This document shows positions 1-8,272 of a stretch of 64,000 nucleotides of DNA, in pieces. The notes beneath the pieces are model-generated. The model saw only the letters and a program-made list of their open reading frames with translations, was not told where the DNA came from and searched no databases. The stretch lies in NCBI GenBank assembly GCA_017646625.1, contig JAGCMF010000030.1, positions 1-64,000 of the forward strand, read 5' to 3'. The DNA comes from Alistipes sp. (GTDB taxonomy: Bacteria > Bacteroidota > Bacteroidia > Bacteroidales > Rikenellaceae). Numbering within the stretch: position 1 is the first letter of the stretch; every line of letters begins with the position of its first letter. The position numbers were made by a program, and so were the translations under genes.

Positions 1-84
1 GAGAGGTGGCAGAGTGGTCGATTGCGGCGGTCTTGAAAACCGTTGAGCTGCGAGGCTCCGGGGGTTCGAATCCCTCCCTCTCCG
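1..84 (+). tRNA. tRNA-Ser (anticodon UGA), first base outside the window
   Basis: The anticodon loop reads CTTGAAA, giving anticodon TGA (serine, UCA codons). A long variable arm is present, as expected for a class II tRNA. The T-arm is GGGGG/TTCGAAT/CCCTC. The 3' acceptor strand CCTCTCC (77-83) with discriminator G84 needs GGAGAGG on the 5' side, but the window starts at GAGAGG, so one base is missing at the left edge. CCA is not encoded (GCA follows). Confidence 0.93.
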
Positions 85-93
85 CAAGACCAC
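69..93 (+). repeat. tRNA-Ser 3' end, copy 1 of a 25-bp direct repeat
   Basis: The last 16 bases of tRNA-Ser plus 9 bases downstream recur exactly at 284-308. A duplicated tRNA 3' end is the usual footprint of tyrosine-recombinase integration, with this copy serving as the reconstituted tRNA end. Confidence 0.75.
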
Positions 94-283
94 GAAGCAA
101 AAAGGTATCGAGAAATCGATACCTTTTGTTTTTTATACCTTGGCACAAGTTCACTTGTAGACAAAGGTATAGAAAACAAAAGAGACGGCTTGCCGCTTTT
201 TGCGCAGTGGGCTTGCAAGGGCCCCTGCGGCGAGCAGAAGGGAAAGGCGTTAAGCGGAGCAGACCTTGGTCTGCGTAGTAGCC
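94..283. other. 190-bp segment between tRNA 3'-end repeats; hairpins, no gene
   Basis: No credible gene is seen. Besides the terminator at 99-135 there is a hairpin at 134-171 (TATACCTT / AAGGTATA arms with an inner ACAAG/CTTGT stem) and a 7-bp hairpin at 259-274 (GCAGACC/GGTCTGC). It may be what remains of an integrated element after deletion, or a decayed second tRNA-Ser copy. Confidence 0.45.
99..135 (+). terminator. Intrinsic terminator of tRNA-Ser
   Basis: Perfect stem AAAAGGTATCG / CGATACCTTTT with a 6-nt loop, followed by a T-rich run. Confidence 0.85.
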
Positions 284-308
284 AATCCCTCCCTCTCCGC
301 AAGACCAC
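284..308 (+). repeat. tRNA-Ser 3' end, copy 2 (att-like)
   Basis: Exact copy of 69-93 without the rest of a tRNA. It lies just before the terminator hairpin at 316-346. Confidence 0.75.
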
Positions 309-315
309 AATGCAG

Positions 316-346
316 AACGGATGACGCAAGTCATCCGTTTTGTTTT
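316..346 (+). terminator. Intrinsic terminator
   Basis: Perfect 10-bp stem AACGGATGAC/GTCATCCGTT with a GCAA loop, followed by TTGTTTTT. Confidence 0.85.
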
Positions 347-518
347 TGTGTCTGTGTCTCAAACCTTTTTGCCCCTTGTGACCCTTTTGCCCTTTTTCAT
401 TCTCGGGTACCAAAGGGCATAAAACGTCATAAAAGGTAATGCATTGTCTCTGTCGCACCATCTCTCTATTCTGACATCTCCTTTTATATGATGCTTATGC
501 AGGTCATCGAGCAAAAAT
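338..518 (+). repeat. Family 3 repeat, left copy flanking the lipoprotein cassette
   Basis: About 180 bp, from TTTTGTTTTTGTGTCTG to GAGCAAAAAT, that recurs at 2031-2245 with few differences. The right copy has two short extra stretches. It contains AAAGGGCATAAAACGTCATA, whose reverse complement occurs near 55.9 kb. No coding potential is seen. Confidence 0.85.
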
Positions 519-537
519 TAAAATAGCGGCTGTTTTT

Positions 538-568
538 TTTGTTTTTCCAAAATAATGTGCTATATTTG
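538..568 (+). promoter_or_regulatory. Bacteroidetes-type promoter
   Basis: TTTG at 538-541, a 19-bp spacer, then TATATTTG at 561-568. It would give a leader of about 340 nt before the lipoprotein ATG at 917. That leader contains a perfect 20-bp palindrome (700-719) and a weak GTGAG/CTCAC hairpin before a T-run near 803-832. Confidence 0.65.
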
Positions 569-916
569 TAGTGCTTTGCACTTGGTGCGGGCATTACATA
601 TTGAAAGTGTTTTCGCTGTCCTACAAGAAAATGTGGAAGTTTTCAAGAACGAAGGATGAACGGATAACACTCACTACTTGTTTGTTTATGGTGGGCAAGC
701 ACATTGAGATCTCAATGTGTACTATTCCCATATCATTCAGGTGTGGGGATTAGTGTCGTTTATTTTCGTTCGGGTCATTCCACAACCTTCTTGTTGATAA
801 GCGTGAGCAAGCCTCACACTTTCTTTTTTTGTATATATCCATCCCCAATTGCGAAGAAGGAGTTTGCCGAAAATCCTATAAAGAGTAGACAATTTACAGT
901 TAAAATAATATCAATT

Positions 917-1965
917 ATGAAAAAATTATTCTTATTCTTTGTTGCGCTTACAATTGCGATGGTCTCTTGCGAATCAGAGATTGAAAAGTCGACAGTGGTC
1001 GAACCGACAGTAGTTACTAAATCGATAAAAGAAATTACAGAAAGCACAGCCAAGGTCGTTGGCCAGGTTACAGCCGATGGCGGCGCTGAAGTTACGGAAC
1101 GCGGTGTATGCTGGAACACTGACGGAATGCCTACCGTCTTGGATTACCGTGTTAAAGACGAGAAGTCGGAATAGGTACATTCACTTCAAGCCTCAGTGAC
1201 TTGGAGGTAAACACCACTTATTATGTAAGAGCCTACGCTACAAATGAGGTTGGCGTGTCTTATGGAGAAGAAATGAGTTTCACGACTGAAAAAATCGAGA
1301 GTCCAGAGAGTCCAGAGAATCCAGAGAATCCAGAGAATCCAGAGAATCCAGAGAATCCAGAAAATCCCGAGAATCCAGAAACTTCAAACCACGAATGGAT
1401 AGACCTTGGCTTAAGCGTAAAATGGGCTACATGCAATGTAGGAGCAAATTCTCCAGAAGAATATGGAAACTATTATGCATGGGGAGAGATAGAGACAAAA
1501 GACGAATACTTAGAATCAAATAGTTTGACCTATGGACTTAGTCTGTCGGAATTGGAATCTCTTGGCTATATAGACAGTGAAGGCAATCTTACTACTTCAT
1601 ATGATGTCGCTACAGCGAACTGGGGAGAAGGATGGAGGATGCCAACATACGATGAAATAGAAGAATTGTATTACGAGTGCGATATGACATGGACTATACT
1701 AAACGGTGTTACTGGCTATTATTTTACTGGTCCTAGTGGCAAAAGCATCTTCCTTCCTGCTGCGGGCTGTTTTGATTCAGAGTCGTACGAGGTTGGTCAT
1801 AAAGGCTACTATTGGTCTGCTACTCCTAATGACAATGATAACTCCGACGACGGTACCACTCCAGGACGCTGGGCGTTCAGTCTTCGCTTTAATGATGACG
1901 ACTGCTATGATTTTGATGGAGGCTACCGTAGCGATGGTTGTAGTGTTCGTCCAGTTTTTGAATAA
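917..1965 (+). pseudogene. FISUMP-domain lipoprotein, frameshifted
   Basis: The ATG at 917 begins a lipoprotein signal (MKKLFLFFVALT... ending MVSC). It is followed by a fibronectin-III-like segment (ERGVCWNTDG...) that stops at 1172-1174. The same domain continues without a gap in another frame (GIGTFTSSLSDLEVNTTYYV), so one base appears to be missing near 1167-1170: restoring one G in TCGGAATAG rejoins both halves into about 350 aa. After a Pro-Glu-Asn repeat linker comes a C-terminal FISUMP-type domain (DLGLSVKWATCNVGA, AWGE, GCSVRPVFE). Proteins of this type are exported surface lipoproteins of Bacteroidetes with unknown ligands. No in-frame ATG near 1201 would rescue export of the C-terminal part. 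A sequencing error is the alternative explanation. Confidence 0.8.
1297..1383 (+). repeat. Tandem 9-bp repeats (CCAGAGAAT-like)
   Basis: About nine imperfect 9-mers encode a Glu-Ser-Pro then Glu-Asn-Pro linker between the Fn3-like and FISUMP domains. The repeat keeps the reading frame, so copy-number change would alter linker length only. Confidence 0.85.
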
Positions 1966-1997
1966 AAAAGAAGCGCATTTGACTTATTAATTCATTT

Positions 1998-2040
1998 GGG
2001 GCCGGCCAAAAATTACTTTTTAGTCGGTCCCTTTTGTTTT
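1998..2040 (+). terminator. Intrinsic terminator of the lipoprotein
   Basis: A 9-bp stem with two G-U pairs (GGGGCCGGC / GTCGGTCCC), then TTTTGTTTTT. The loop TTACTTTTTA resembles the other terminators in the window of the form GGCTGACT...AGTCAGCC. Confidence 0.75.
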
Positions 2041-2245
2041 TGTGTCTGTGTCTCTAACCTTTTTGCCCCTTGTGACCCTTTTTGCCCTTTTTCATTGTCG
2101 GGTACCAAAGGGCATAAAACGTCATAAAAGGGCATAAAAGGTAATGCGTTGTCTCTGTCGCTTTGTCGCCCTGTCTCTGTCTCACTATCTCTCTATTCCG
2201 ACATCTCCTTTTATATGATGCTTATGCAGGTCATCGAGCAAAAAT
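2031..2245 (+). repeat. Family 3 repeat, right copy
   Basis: Same sequence as 338-518, with an added AAGGGCATAA string and an added CTGTCTCTGTC-like stretch. With the left copy it brackets the frameshifted lipoprotein and its terminator as a ~1.7-kb cassette. It fills most of the gap between that gene and the STAS gene. Confidence 0.85.
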
Positions 2246-2256
2246 GTTGTCTAAAT

Positions 2257-2287
2257 TTTGTTTTGCCACAATTTTTATATAACTTTG
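2257..2287 (+). promoter_or_regulatory. Promoter of the STAS/phosphatase genes
   Basis: TTTG at 2257-2260, a 19-bp spacer and TAACTTTG at 2280-2287, about 31 nt before the STAS start codon. It lies just downstream of the right family 3 repeat. Confidence 0.75.
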
Positions 2288-2318
2288 TATTAATTATAAA
2301 TATATATTCATAATCATT

Positions 2319-2609
2319 ATGGCTGAAAATTACAAGACGCATAACATCTATGCTAACTATCCAGTTGATGCTCTTCATCTTCGTGACTTGGAGGGTGACA
2401 TCAATAGGCTTGAGCTCAACTTGGGAGATATAGTTGTTGTTGATTGCACAGGCATGAGTTACATATGTTCCTCTGGTCTGCGTGTATTTCTATCATTGAA
2501 CAAGGATATCACTGCCAAGGGTGGCAAGTTAATCATCCGCAACCTTGAGCCTCTGGTGAAGGGTGTATTCGACATGTCGGGCTTCAGCCAGATATTCAAT
2601 ATTGAGTAA
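2319..2609 (+). CDS. STAS-domain anti-sigma factor antagonist
   Basis: A 96-aa single-domain cytoplasmic protein of the SpoIIAA/RsbV type. The segment VDCTGMSYICSSGLRVFLSL matches the conserved loop of the family, in which a serine of the SSG motif is phosphorylated by an RsbW-type kinase and dephosphorylated by a PP2C phosphatase. The next gene, 147 bp downstream on the same strand, carries both of these activities on one chain, so this protein is its likely substrate. The sequence does not show what the antagonist binds when unphosphorylated. No sigma-B-like factor is nearby. Family assignment is firm; the output is unknown. Confidence 0.92.
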   Translation: MAENYKTHNIYANYPVDALHLRDLEGDINRLELNLGDIVVVDCTGMSYICSSGLRVFLSLNKDITAKGGKLIIRNLEPLVKGVFDMSGFSQIFNIE

Positions 2610-2756
2610 GGCGACATAGGCGCATAAGAAGGATTACACGGACTCTGTTTATCTACGGTGTCTGTGTATATTCTTTTATAAACATCTGTGTTGTGCTATT
2701 ATATATCTGCCCGTGGAGCTGTGGTGGATGATTAATGATATAAGGTATAGAGAATT

Positions 2757-5120
2757 ATGAGGGGTAAGTCAAACATCTTTACGCGTTCCTTTCCATTGCG
2801 TTTGAGTCTTGTGATACTTGTGTTGGTCTCTGTGCTCTTCACCGCGACCATTGTAGGCAACTCACGTTCTGCGCGTAACTACGTTAAGATGGAGTCTATA
2901 GAACGTGCGCAGTCGGCGCTTGACAACACCATCCTTCGCATCAACCACGTTCTACAGTCCGTGGAGATAACGCTGCATAACCTTTCGTGGCAGGTTGTCG
3001 AGAGTCTCAACCAGCCCGACAAGCTATATACCATCACCGAGCATATCATCCAGAGCAACGACTTCATCTCTGGTTCGGCGATAGCCTTCGTGCCCTACTA
3101 CTATGAGCAGGAGGGTAGGTACTACTCGCCATACTCCTATCGTGAGGATGGAGCCATTCGTAGTAAGCAGCTTGGCAGCAGCAGCTACGACTACCACACC
3201 ATGGATTGGTACCGCATACCATGTCAGCTATCTGTGCCCTATTGGAGTGAGCCCTACTACGATGAGGGTGGTGGTAACATCATCATGACCACCTACTCAT
3301 ATCCTATATTCAACCATGATGGCTCTCTTGTTGCCATCTTCACTGCCGACCTCTCGTTGGAGTGGTTTGCCGAGATGGTAAATAGCATCAAGCCCTATCC
3401 TAATGCCTACAACCTGATGATTGGTCGTGGTGGTGCCTACCTTGTGCACTACAATAGCGAGTACATCCTCAATGAGACGCTGTCGGGCATGGCGCAGGCG
3501 CGTGGTGATGTGCAGATGGTTGATACGGCGCAGCGCATGATAGGTGGCGAGCAGGGTATCGGTGAGTTTGAACGCGAGGGTGAGAGGTTCTACCTCCTAT
3601 ATGCGCCTATTGAGGCTACGGGGTGGTCTGTGGCTGTTGCCTGTCTGCATAGCGACATCTTTGCGGGTGTGGAGAGTGTCCGCAAATACTCCTATATTGC
3701 CGGCATCATATGCCTACTTCTTGTTGCTGTCATATGCTTCGTCGCCATACGTCGCATGACGCGCCCACTTATTAAGATTGCGGGTGCTGCCACGGAGATT
3801 GCCAATGGTAACCTCCTTGCCGAGTTGCCCGAGATATCGGGTGACGATGAGATGTGTACTCTGCACGACTCGTTTGCCAACATGCAGCAGTCGTTGCTCA
3901 AGTATGTCGACGAGCTTCAGCTCACGGCGGCAAATAAGGAACGTATCGAGAGTGAGTTGCGCATTGCTCGCGCCATACAGATGGACATGGTGCCCAAGGT
4001 GTTTCCACCCTTCCCTGAACGTGAGGATGTCGATTTATATTCGCAGCTCAAGCCTGCGCGTGAGGTCGGTGGTGACCTCTACGACTTCTTCATTGCCGAT
4101 GAGAAGCTGCACTTCATCATTGGTGATGTCGCGGGCAAGGGTGTCCCCGCCTCTCTTGTCATGGCTGTCACCTGCCGCCTATATAGAACCATCGCCAATA
4201 ATGTCGCCACCCCCGAGGGTATAGTATCAACGCTTAACGATGCTCTCTCGGAGTCTAACGAGTCTAATATGTTCTGCACAGCCTTCGTCGGCATCCTCGA
4301 TCTTAAGAGTGGCGAGTTGCGATACTGCAATGCGGGACATAATCCTCCTATTGTGCTACGTTCCTGTGGCGATGTTGAGGCGTTGAGTGTTGTCCCCAAC
4401 CTCGCTATGGGCATATGGCAGGGCTTTGAGTATAGGGGCGAGTCGTGCATGCTCGATGGTGGATGCACGCTGTTCATGTACACCGATGGTGTCACCGAGG
4501 CGGAGAGTGACGATAAGGAGTTGTATGGCGAGCAGCGCCTTATGTCGGTGCTTAAGCGCCACACGTCGTCTGCGCCACGACATATTGTAGATGCTCTGTT
4601 GGAGGATATAGCAGAGCATGTTGGTGGTGCTGACCAGACTGACGATATCACGATGTTGTGTTGCAGCCTTGGTGACCTACGCGATAGGGAGGGCTGCCGA
4701 CGTATCGTGCTGCGTAACAATATCGAGGAGATAGCACGTATGCAGGGCTTCATTGATGAGCTCGTCGCGGAGTTGTGCCTCACAGCCGAGGATGCCTTCA
4801 ATATACACCTTGCGCTGGAGGAGGCGGTCTCTAATGTCATTATGTACGCCTTCCCAGAGGGCGAGCAACACGATATAACCCTTACTGTGCGCCATGTGGA
4901 TGACACACTCATCTTTAGGGTTATAGATGCGGGTCAGGAGTTTGACCCCACACTTCAGCCAGATGCTGATGTCACGCTGTCCCTCGAGCAGCGCCCCATA
5001 GGAGGCCTTGGCATCTTCCTCATACGCCGCATCATGCAGAGGGTGGAGTATCACCGCATAGATGGCAATAATATCCTTACGATGGTTAAGAGCATAGCCA
5101 AGAGTGATGTGGCTGAATAA
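2757..5120 (+). CDS. Membrane sensor: SpoIIE-type PP2C phosphatase fused to RsbW-like ATPase
   Basis: 787 aa. TM1 is at about residues 13-34, then an extracytoplasmic Cache-like sensor (to ~310), TM2 ~311-331, HAMP ~332-385, a short coiled coil, a PP2C/SpoIIE domain (~424-640; EVGGDLYDFF, GDVAGKGVPASL, GHNPP, YTDGVTEA) and a C-terminal HATPase_c domain (~650-780) with N-box EEAVSNVIMYAF, G1 IDAGQEFDP and G2 GGLGIFLI. The phosphatase part should dephosphorylate, and the ATPase part phosphorylate, a STAS antagonist, presumably the protein encoded just upstream. Having both opposing activities on one membrane sensor makes this a compact partner-switching module. Metal-binding aspartates appear intact (GGD, GDVAGKG, DQTDD). 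A hairpin terminator follows. Confidence 0.93.
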   Translation: MRGKSNIFTRSFPLRLSLVILVLVSVLFTATIVGNSRSARNYVKMESIERAQSALDNTILRINHVLQSVEITLHNLSWQVVESLNQPDKLYTITEHIIQSNDFISGSAIAFVPYYYEQEGRYYSPYSYREDGAIRSKQLGSSSYDYHTMDWYRIPCQLSVPYWSEPYYDEGGGNIIMTTYSYPIFNHDGSLVAIFTADLSLEWFAEMVNSIKPYPNAYNLMIGRGGAYLVHYNSEYILNETLSGMAQARGDVQMVDTAQRMIGGEQGIGEFEREGERFYLLYAPIEATGWSVAVACLHSDIFAGVESVRKYSYIAGIICLLLVAVICFVAIRRMTRPLIKIAGAATEIANGNLLAELPEISGDDEMCTLHDSFANMQQSLLKYVDELQLTAANKERIESELRIARAIQMDMVPKVFPPFPEREDVDLYSQLKPAREVGGDLYDFFIADEKLHFIIGDVAGKGVPASLVMAVTCRLYRTIANNVATPEGIVSTLNDALSESNESNMFCTAFVGILDLKSGELRYCNAGHNPPIVLRSCGDVEALSVVPNLAMGIWQGFEYRGESCMLDGGCTLFMYTDGVTEAESDDKELYGEQRLMSVLKRHTSSAPRHIVDALLEDIAEHVGGADQTDDITMLCCSLGDLRDREGCRRIVLRNNIEEIARMQGFIDELVAELCLTAEDAFNIHLALEEAVSNVIMYAFPEGEQHDITLTVRHVDDTLIFRVIDAGQEFDPTLQPDADVTLSLEQRPIGGLGIFLIRRIMQRVEYHRIDGNNILTMVKSIAKSDVAE

Positions 5121-5164
5121 GGAGCATATATTCCGAGTAATAGGGGATAGGTGCTAAAGAGATA

Positions 5165-5206
5165 TAGAGAGACTCTGTAGGATGTAGGGTCTCTCTATAC
5201 TCTTTT
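5165..5206. terminator. Terminator between convergent genes
   Basis: A 9-bp stem TAGAGAGAC/GTCTCTCTA followed by TACTCTTTTT on the plus strand. It separates the phosphatase gene from the convergent phosphoesterase gene. Confidence 0.75.
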
Positions 5207-5216
5207 TATATGCTGT

Positions 5217-6089
5217 CTACCACACGTCTCTCCACTGCAGCTCTGCACCCTCGTTTGTGATGTGTAGCACGAGGTATTCGGGTCGTTGTGTTGTGTCGCC
5301 TATCGTAGGCACGATGGTGTACCTCACACCGCCGAGGCGCAGGTCCTCGCGGAAGTGGTCATGGCCCTGTAGGCATAGAGTCACGTTGTTCTTGCTAAAT
5401 AGTTCTGCGAGGGTTGCTGTCTCCTCGAGGGGCATATTTCCCGAGCCCAGCTGTGTGTTGTCGGTATAGAATAGGTTTGTATGCGTCATGACTATGCAGT
5501 GGCGATACTTTGCCCTCTCTGTCTCGATGAACTCTCGCAGCCACGCCATCTGCTTATGTCCCAGCGTGCCACTTGCCGAGTCGAGAGCTATATATAGGTC
5601 GCATCCTGTGGCATACTGCGCCTCGAACCAATATACCGATGGGCCTATAAGCTCGGCAAACTCGTCCCAGCCGTTGAAGTATAGGTCGTGGTTGCCTATG
5701 AGGGTGAATATTGGCGAGTTGATGGTCTGCTCCTCCTCGACAAATCTTATCGCCTCGAGGTATGTTGGCAGCGTGTTGCGCAGGTTATCGCAGTCGCCGA
5801 GCACAACGCCGAAGGATGCCTCTCGGTTGTTACGCTGCTGTGTGCAGAAGGCACGTAGGTTTTTGTATGTACCCTCGACATGTGGGTCGGCGCACACATA
5901 CACCATGTACTCCTCCTCCACATCTACTCTTGCCACGGCTTTGTTGCCATTTAGCACCATGCTTCTCTCGAAGCGCTTGTCCACGACATCTCCTGTGGGC
6001 ATTATCAGTCCCTTGATGTCTATCGACTCGCAGCATATGAGGAGTGTGGCTACGAGGACGAGTGCTATAGTTCTTACCATCTTACGCAT
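5217..6089 (-). CDS. Calcineurin-like metallophosphoesterase lipoprotein
   Basis: 290 aa with an SPII signal (LLICC at ~16-20), so it is likely lipid-anchored outside the cytoplasm. The family's metal-binding motifs appear in order: ADPHVEG (DxH), GDCDN (GD), GNHD, MTHTN and GHDHF. It would be a binuclear-metal phosphoesterase of unknown substrate. It is the last gene of a three-gene minus-strand unit and overlaps the preceding barrel gene by 16 bp, suggesting translational coupling. Confidence 0.88.
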   Translation of the reverse strand: MRKMVRTIALVLVATLLICCESIDIKGLIMPTGDVVDKRFERSMVLNGNKAVARVDVEEEYMVYVCADPHVEGTYKNLRAFCTQQRNNREASFGVVLGDCDNLRNTLPTYLEAIRFVEEEQTINSPIFTLIGNHDLYFNGWDEFAELIGPSVYWFEAQYATGCDLYIALDSASGTLGHKQMAWLREFIETERAKYRHCIVMTHTNLFYTDNTQLGSGNMPLEETATLAELFSKNNVTLCLQGHDHFREDLRLGGVRYTIVPTIGDTTQRPEYLVLHITNEGAELQWRDVW

Positions 6090-6742
6090 ACTCCGACATC
6101 TCCATATAGTTGATAATAGTCACTCGATATGTTAAACATACCTGCGGGCTTGTAGTTTAGGCCCAGCTGTAGTCCGAGCCTCTCCACGGGGTACCACCAC
6201 GCATCGAGGGCGAAGGATGGCTGGTAGTGGCGTTCTATCTCGAAGAGTTGGCTGTTGGTGAAGGTTATGTTGAGGTCCCACTTCTCAACCTTGTGTAGGC
6301 AGCGTATGCCGAGCTCGTAGTATATGTTGAATGGCTCGTAGATGTAGTCCGCGCCCATTGTCATGGTGCGTAGGTAGTATCCCAGCGTCAGCCATATGCA
6401 CCCTATGTCTAACGATGCTCCCACGCCCGCCATGTAGTTGTTGAGGCTACTCTGATATGTATATCCGAGCAGTATCTCGCCACTAACACGTCCGAAGTCG
6501 AAGTCGTGATAGTAGCGTGGTCTGCACTCTGCTGCCACACGGCCTATGGTGCTATACTGCGCACCACCTCTGATGGCGAAGTGCATGTCCGACTCATAGT
6601 CCACCGCTGCTGCTACGGCACCATAGTAGCCATATAGAGTGTTGTTACCACCCTTGGCACTGATGGTAAGGTCTATGCCTTGGCCCTGCGCTGTGGCTAT
6701 ATATGTGGTAATCAGTAGTATGAGTAATGAGAGTCTCTTCAT
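6074..6742 (-). CDS. Secreted beta-barrel-like protein, function unknown
   Basis: 222 aa from the MKRLSLL start, chosen because it gives a clean Sec signal (LLITTYIATAQG); an in-frame ATG 51 bp upstream lacks one. The mature part alternates short aromatic/hydrophobic strands with Gly/Asn turns and ends in an aromatic residue (CVRW), like small outer-membrane barrels. No named family is recognised. It lies between the clostripain-like and phosphoesterase genes and overlaps the latter. Confidence 0.75.
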   Translation of the reverse strand: MKRLSLLILLITTYIATAQGQGIDLTISAKGGNNTLYGYYGAVAAAVDYESDMHFAIRGGAQYSTIGRVAAECRPRYYHDFDFGRVSGEILLGYTYQSSLNNYMAGVGASLDIGCIWLTLGYYLRTMTMGADYIYEPFNIYYELGIRCLHKVEKWDLNITFTNSQLFEIERHYQPSFALDAWWYPVERLGLQLGLNYKPAGMFNISSDYYQLYGDVGVCVRW

Positions 6743-6779
6743 CTCACTGTGGTGTTGTGATATGGTTGTCTGCCTGTGG

Positions 6780-8219
6780 CTATCTCTTGCCAATCATCTC
6801 GAGAAGTAGTGCCAACTCCTCCTCGAAAGATGGCTCTGTGGGCTCCTCTTCCTCCGTTACCTCTACGAATGATAGTGGGTTAGGGTTATCTTTAGGTGTC
6901 ACAGGGTTCATGAGCAACCAGTTACCCCAGCCTGTCTTCTTCTGGAAGAGTAGCTTGTCGTATGCCGCCTGGTAGTTCTGCGATTGCCATATCTTCTTAT
7001 CCACTATTGTTACACCCATGGTGAGTGTCTGACCATATAATGGTGCTGTAACGTTCTTGCACACTATGGCGTTGTTAAATGCGCGGTTCAAGCGGCTCGA
7101 CACATCTATGAGCTGTGCCGAGTATGTGCTGTAGTGGCCATTTGCGAAGCACTCGGCAAGCTGCTGTATGTCGAAGAATGGGTAGTATAGGCTGCCATCT
7201 ATGTTGGCGTCGGCATCGTAGAGGTAGCAGCTATTTATCGCCGCCTCATATGTCTTGTATATGTTTACAGCATTGCTATATTCATCAGGGTTTATCGTGC
7301 CATTATCAATCTGACTCTTTGTCATGGCGTATATCTGTGCCATCTCTCTCAAGTATATCGCAAAGAGATTAATCTCACTCAACAGAGGATCCATCTGCGA
7401 GAGGTCTACCAGCATGATGTCGAGAGGGTAGTTTGTTGGCTGCCAGTGTGTTATTGTGTCATGGCAGAATGCCTTCATTGCTGTCTCGAAGTTTGTCGAG
7501 TTGTTCAGGTGGTGCATAAGCGAGTAGTAGTCGCCGCCTATGCCTGGTGTCACATGGCTGGCACACATTACATACTCTGCGCAATCCATAAGTCCTGTGA
7601 CAATCTCGAGCATACCCATCAAGCAGGCATCGTAGTATACCATCTTTAGCTTTGTGCCCGATAGGTTGATGCCCTCGACCAGCTCGTTGAGGGTCAGTGC
7701 ACGATTGTTATTCACGTCGTCATGTATCACGGCTCGGCTATCCGCGAAGTTGTCCTGGCTGGGGAGCCATGCGCTGCCGTGGTTCCAGAGAATCAATATG
7801 TAGTTATCTGCTGGGCACTGCTCCTTGCTCCAGTTGATGAAGTCGGCAAGCGACTGTGGGTCGTAGAGCTTAAGCATCTTGTCGAGCACCTCCACGGGCT
7901 CATACCATCGTGCCCCCGCATCCCCTACGACAAAGCGTTGTGTGCCATGAAACTCCTCCGTATCTTGGAATCGTGCCGAGTACTTCACCTGACCTGTGAA
8001 GTGTACTCTCTCTGTGTTACCCGCAATCAGCGCCTCCTGTATGTTGGTTATGAGTGAGCCGTCGAGGTTACCGCCACCGCAGCCATACAGCATTATGGTG
8101 TAGCTGCTATTGTCGGGCTCCTCTGTGGGTGCTGTGATGGTTATATACTCGGTCTTTTTGCATGATGTTATGCTCGCAACAATGAGCATAAGGATGAGTG
8201 TTAGGGAGAACTTTCTCAT
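6780..8219 (-). CDS. Clostripain-family (C11) cysteine peptidase lipoprotein
   Basis: 479 aa, lipobox SITSC near residue 19. The peptidase C11 hallmarks are present: YTIMLYGCGGGNLD near the N-terminus, the catalytic His region ILWNHGSAWLP and the catalytic Cys region YYDACLMGMLEI. Family members cleave after basic residues, often after self-processing. The substrate is not shown here. It is the first gene of a minus-strand unit with the barrel and phosphoesterase genes, all predicted to be exported. It has its own -7 box at 8273-8280. Confidence 0.9.
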   Translation of the reverse strand: MRKFSLTLILMLIVASITSCKKTEYITITAPTEEPDNSSYTIMLYGCGGGNLDGSLITNIQEALIAGNTERVHFTGQVKYSARFQDTEEFHGTQRFVVGDAGARWYEPVEVLDKMLKLYDPQSLADFINWSKEQCPADNYILILWNHGSAWLPSQDNFADSRAVIHDDVNNNRALTLNELVEGINLSGTKLKMVYYDACLMGMLEIVTGLMDCAEYVMCASHVTPGIGGDYYSLMHHLNNSTNFETAMKAFCHDTITHWQPTNYPLDIMLVDLSQMDPLLSEINLFAIYLREMAQIYAMTKSQIDNGTINPDEYSNAVNIYKTYEAAINSCYLYDADANIDGSLYYPFFDIQQLAECFANGHYSTYSAQLIDVSSRLNRAFNNAIVCKNVTAPLYGQTLTMGVTIVDKKIWQSQNYQAAYDKLLFQKKTGWGNWLLMNPVTPKDNPNPLSFVEVTEEEEPTEPSFEEELALLLEMIGKR

Positions 8220-8272
8220 ATTTGAATATGTTTGTGTACCAATCTGTTTGTTGAATATATCCTTTTCGATAG

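Noticed and set aside
4079..4912. 277-codon open frame on the minus strand inside the phosphatase gene
   Set aside because: Antisense shadow of a well-supported gene; Ser/Arg/Pro-biased composition, no domain, no promoter.
5488..6135. 215-codon plus-strand frame opposite the phosphoesterase
   Set aside because: Antisense to a gene with clear catalytic motifs; composition typical of a shadow frame.
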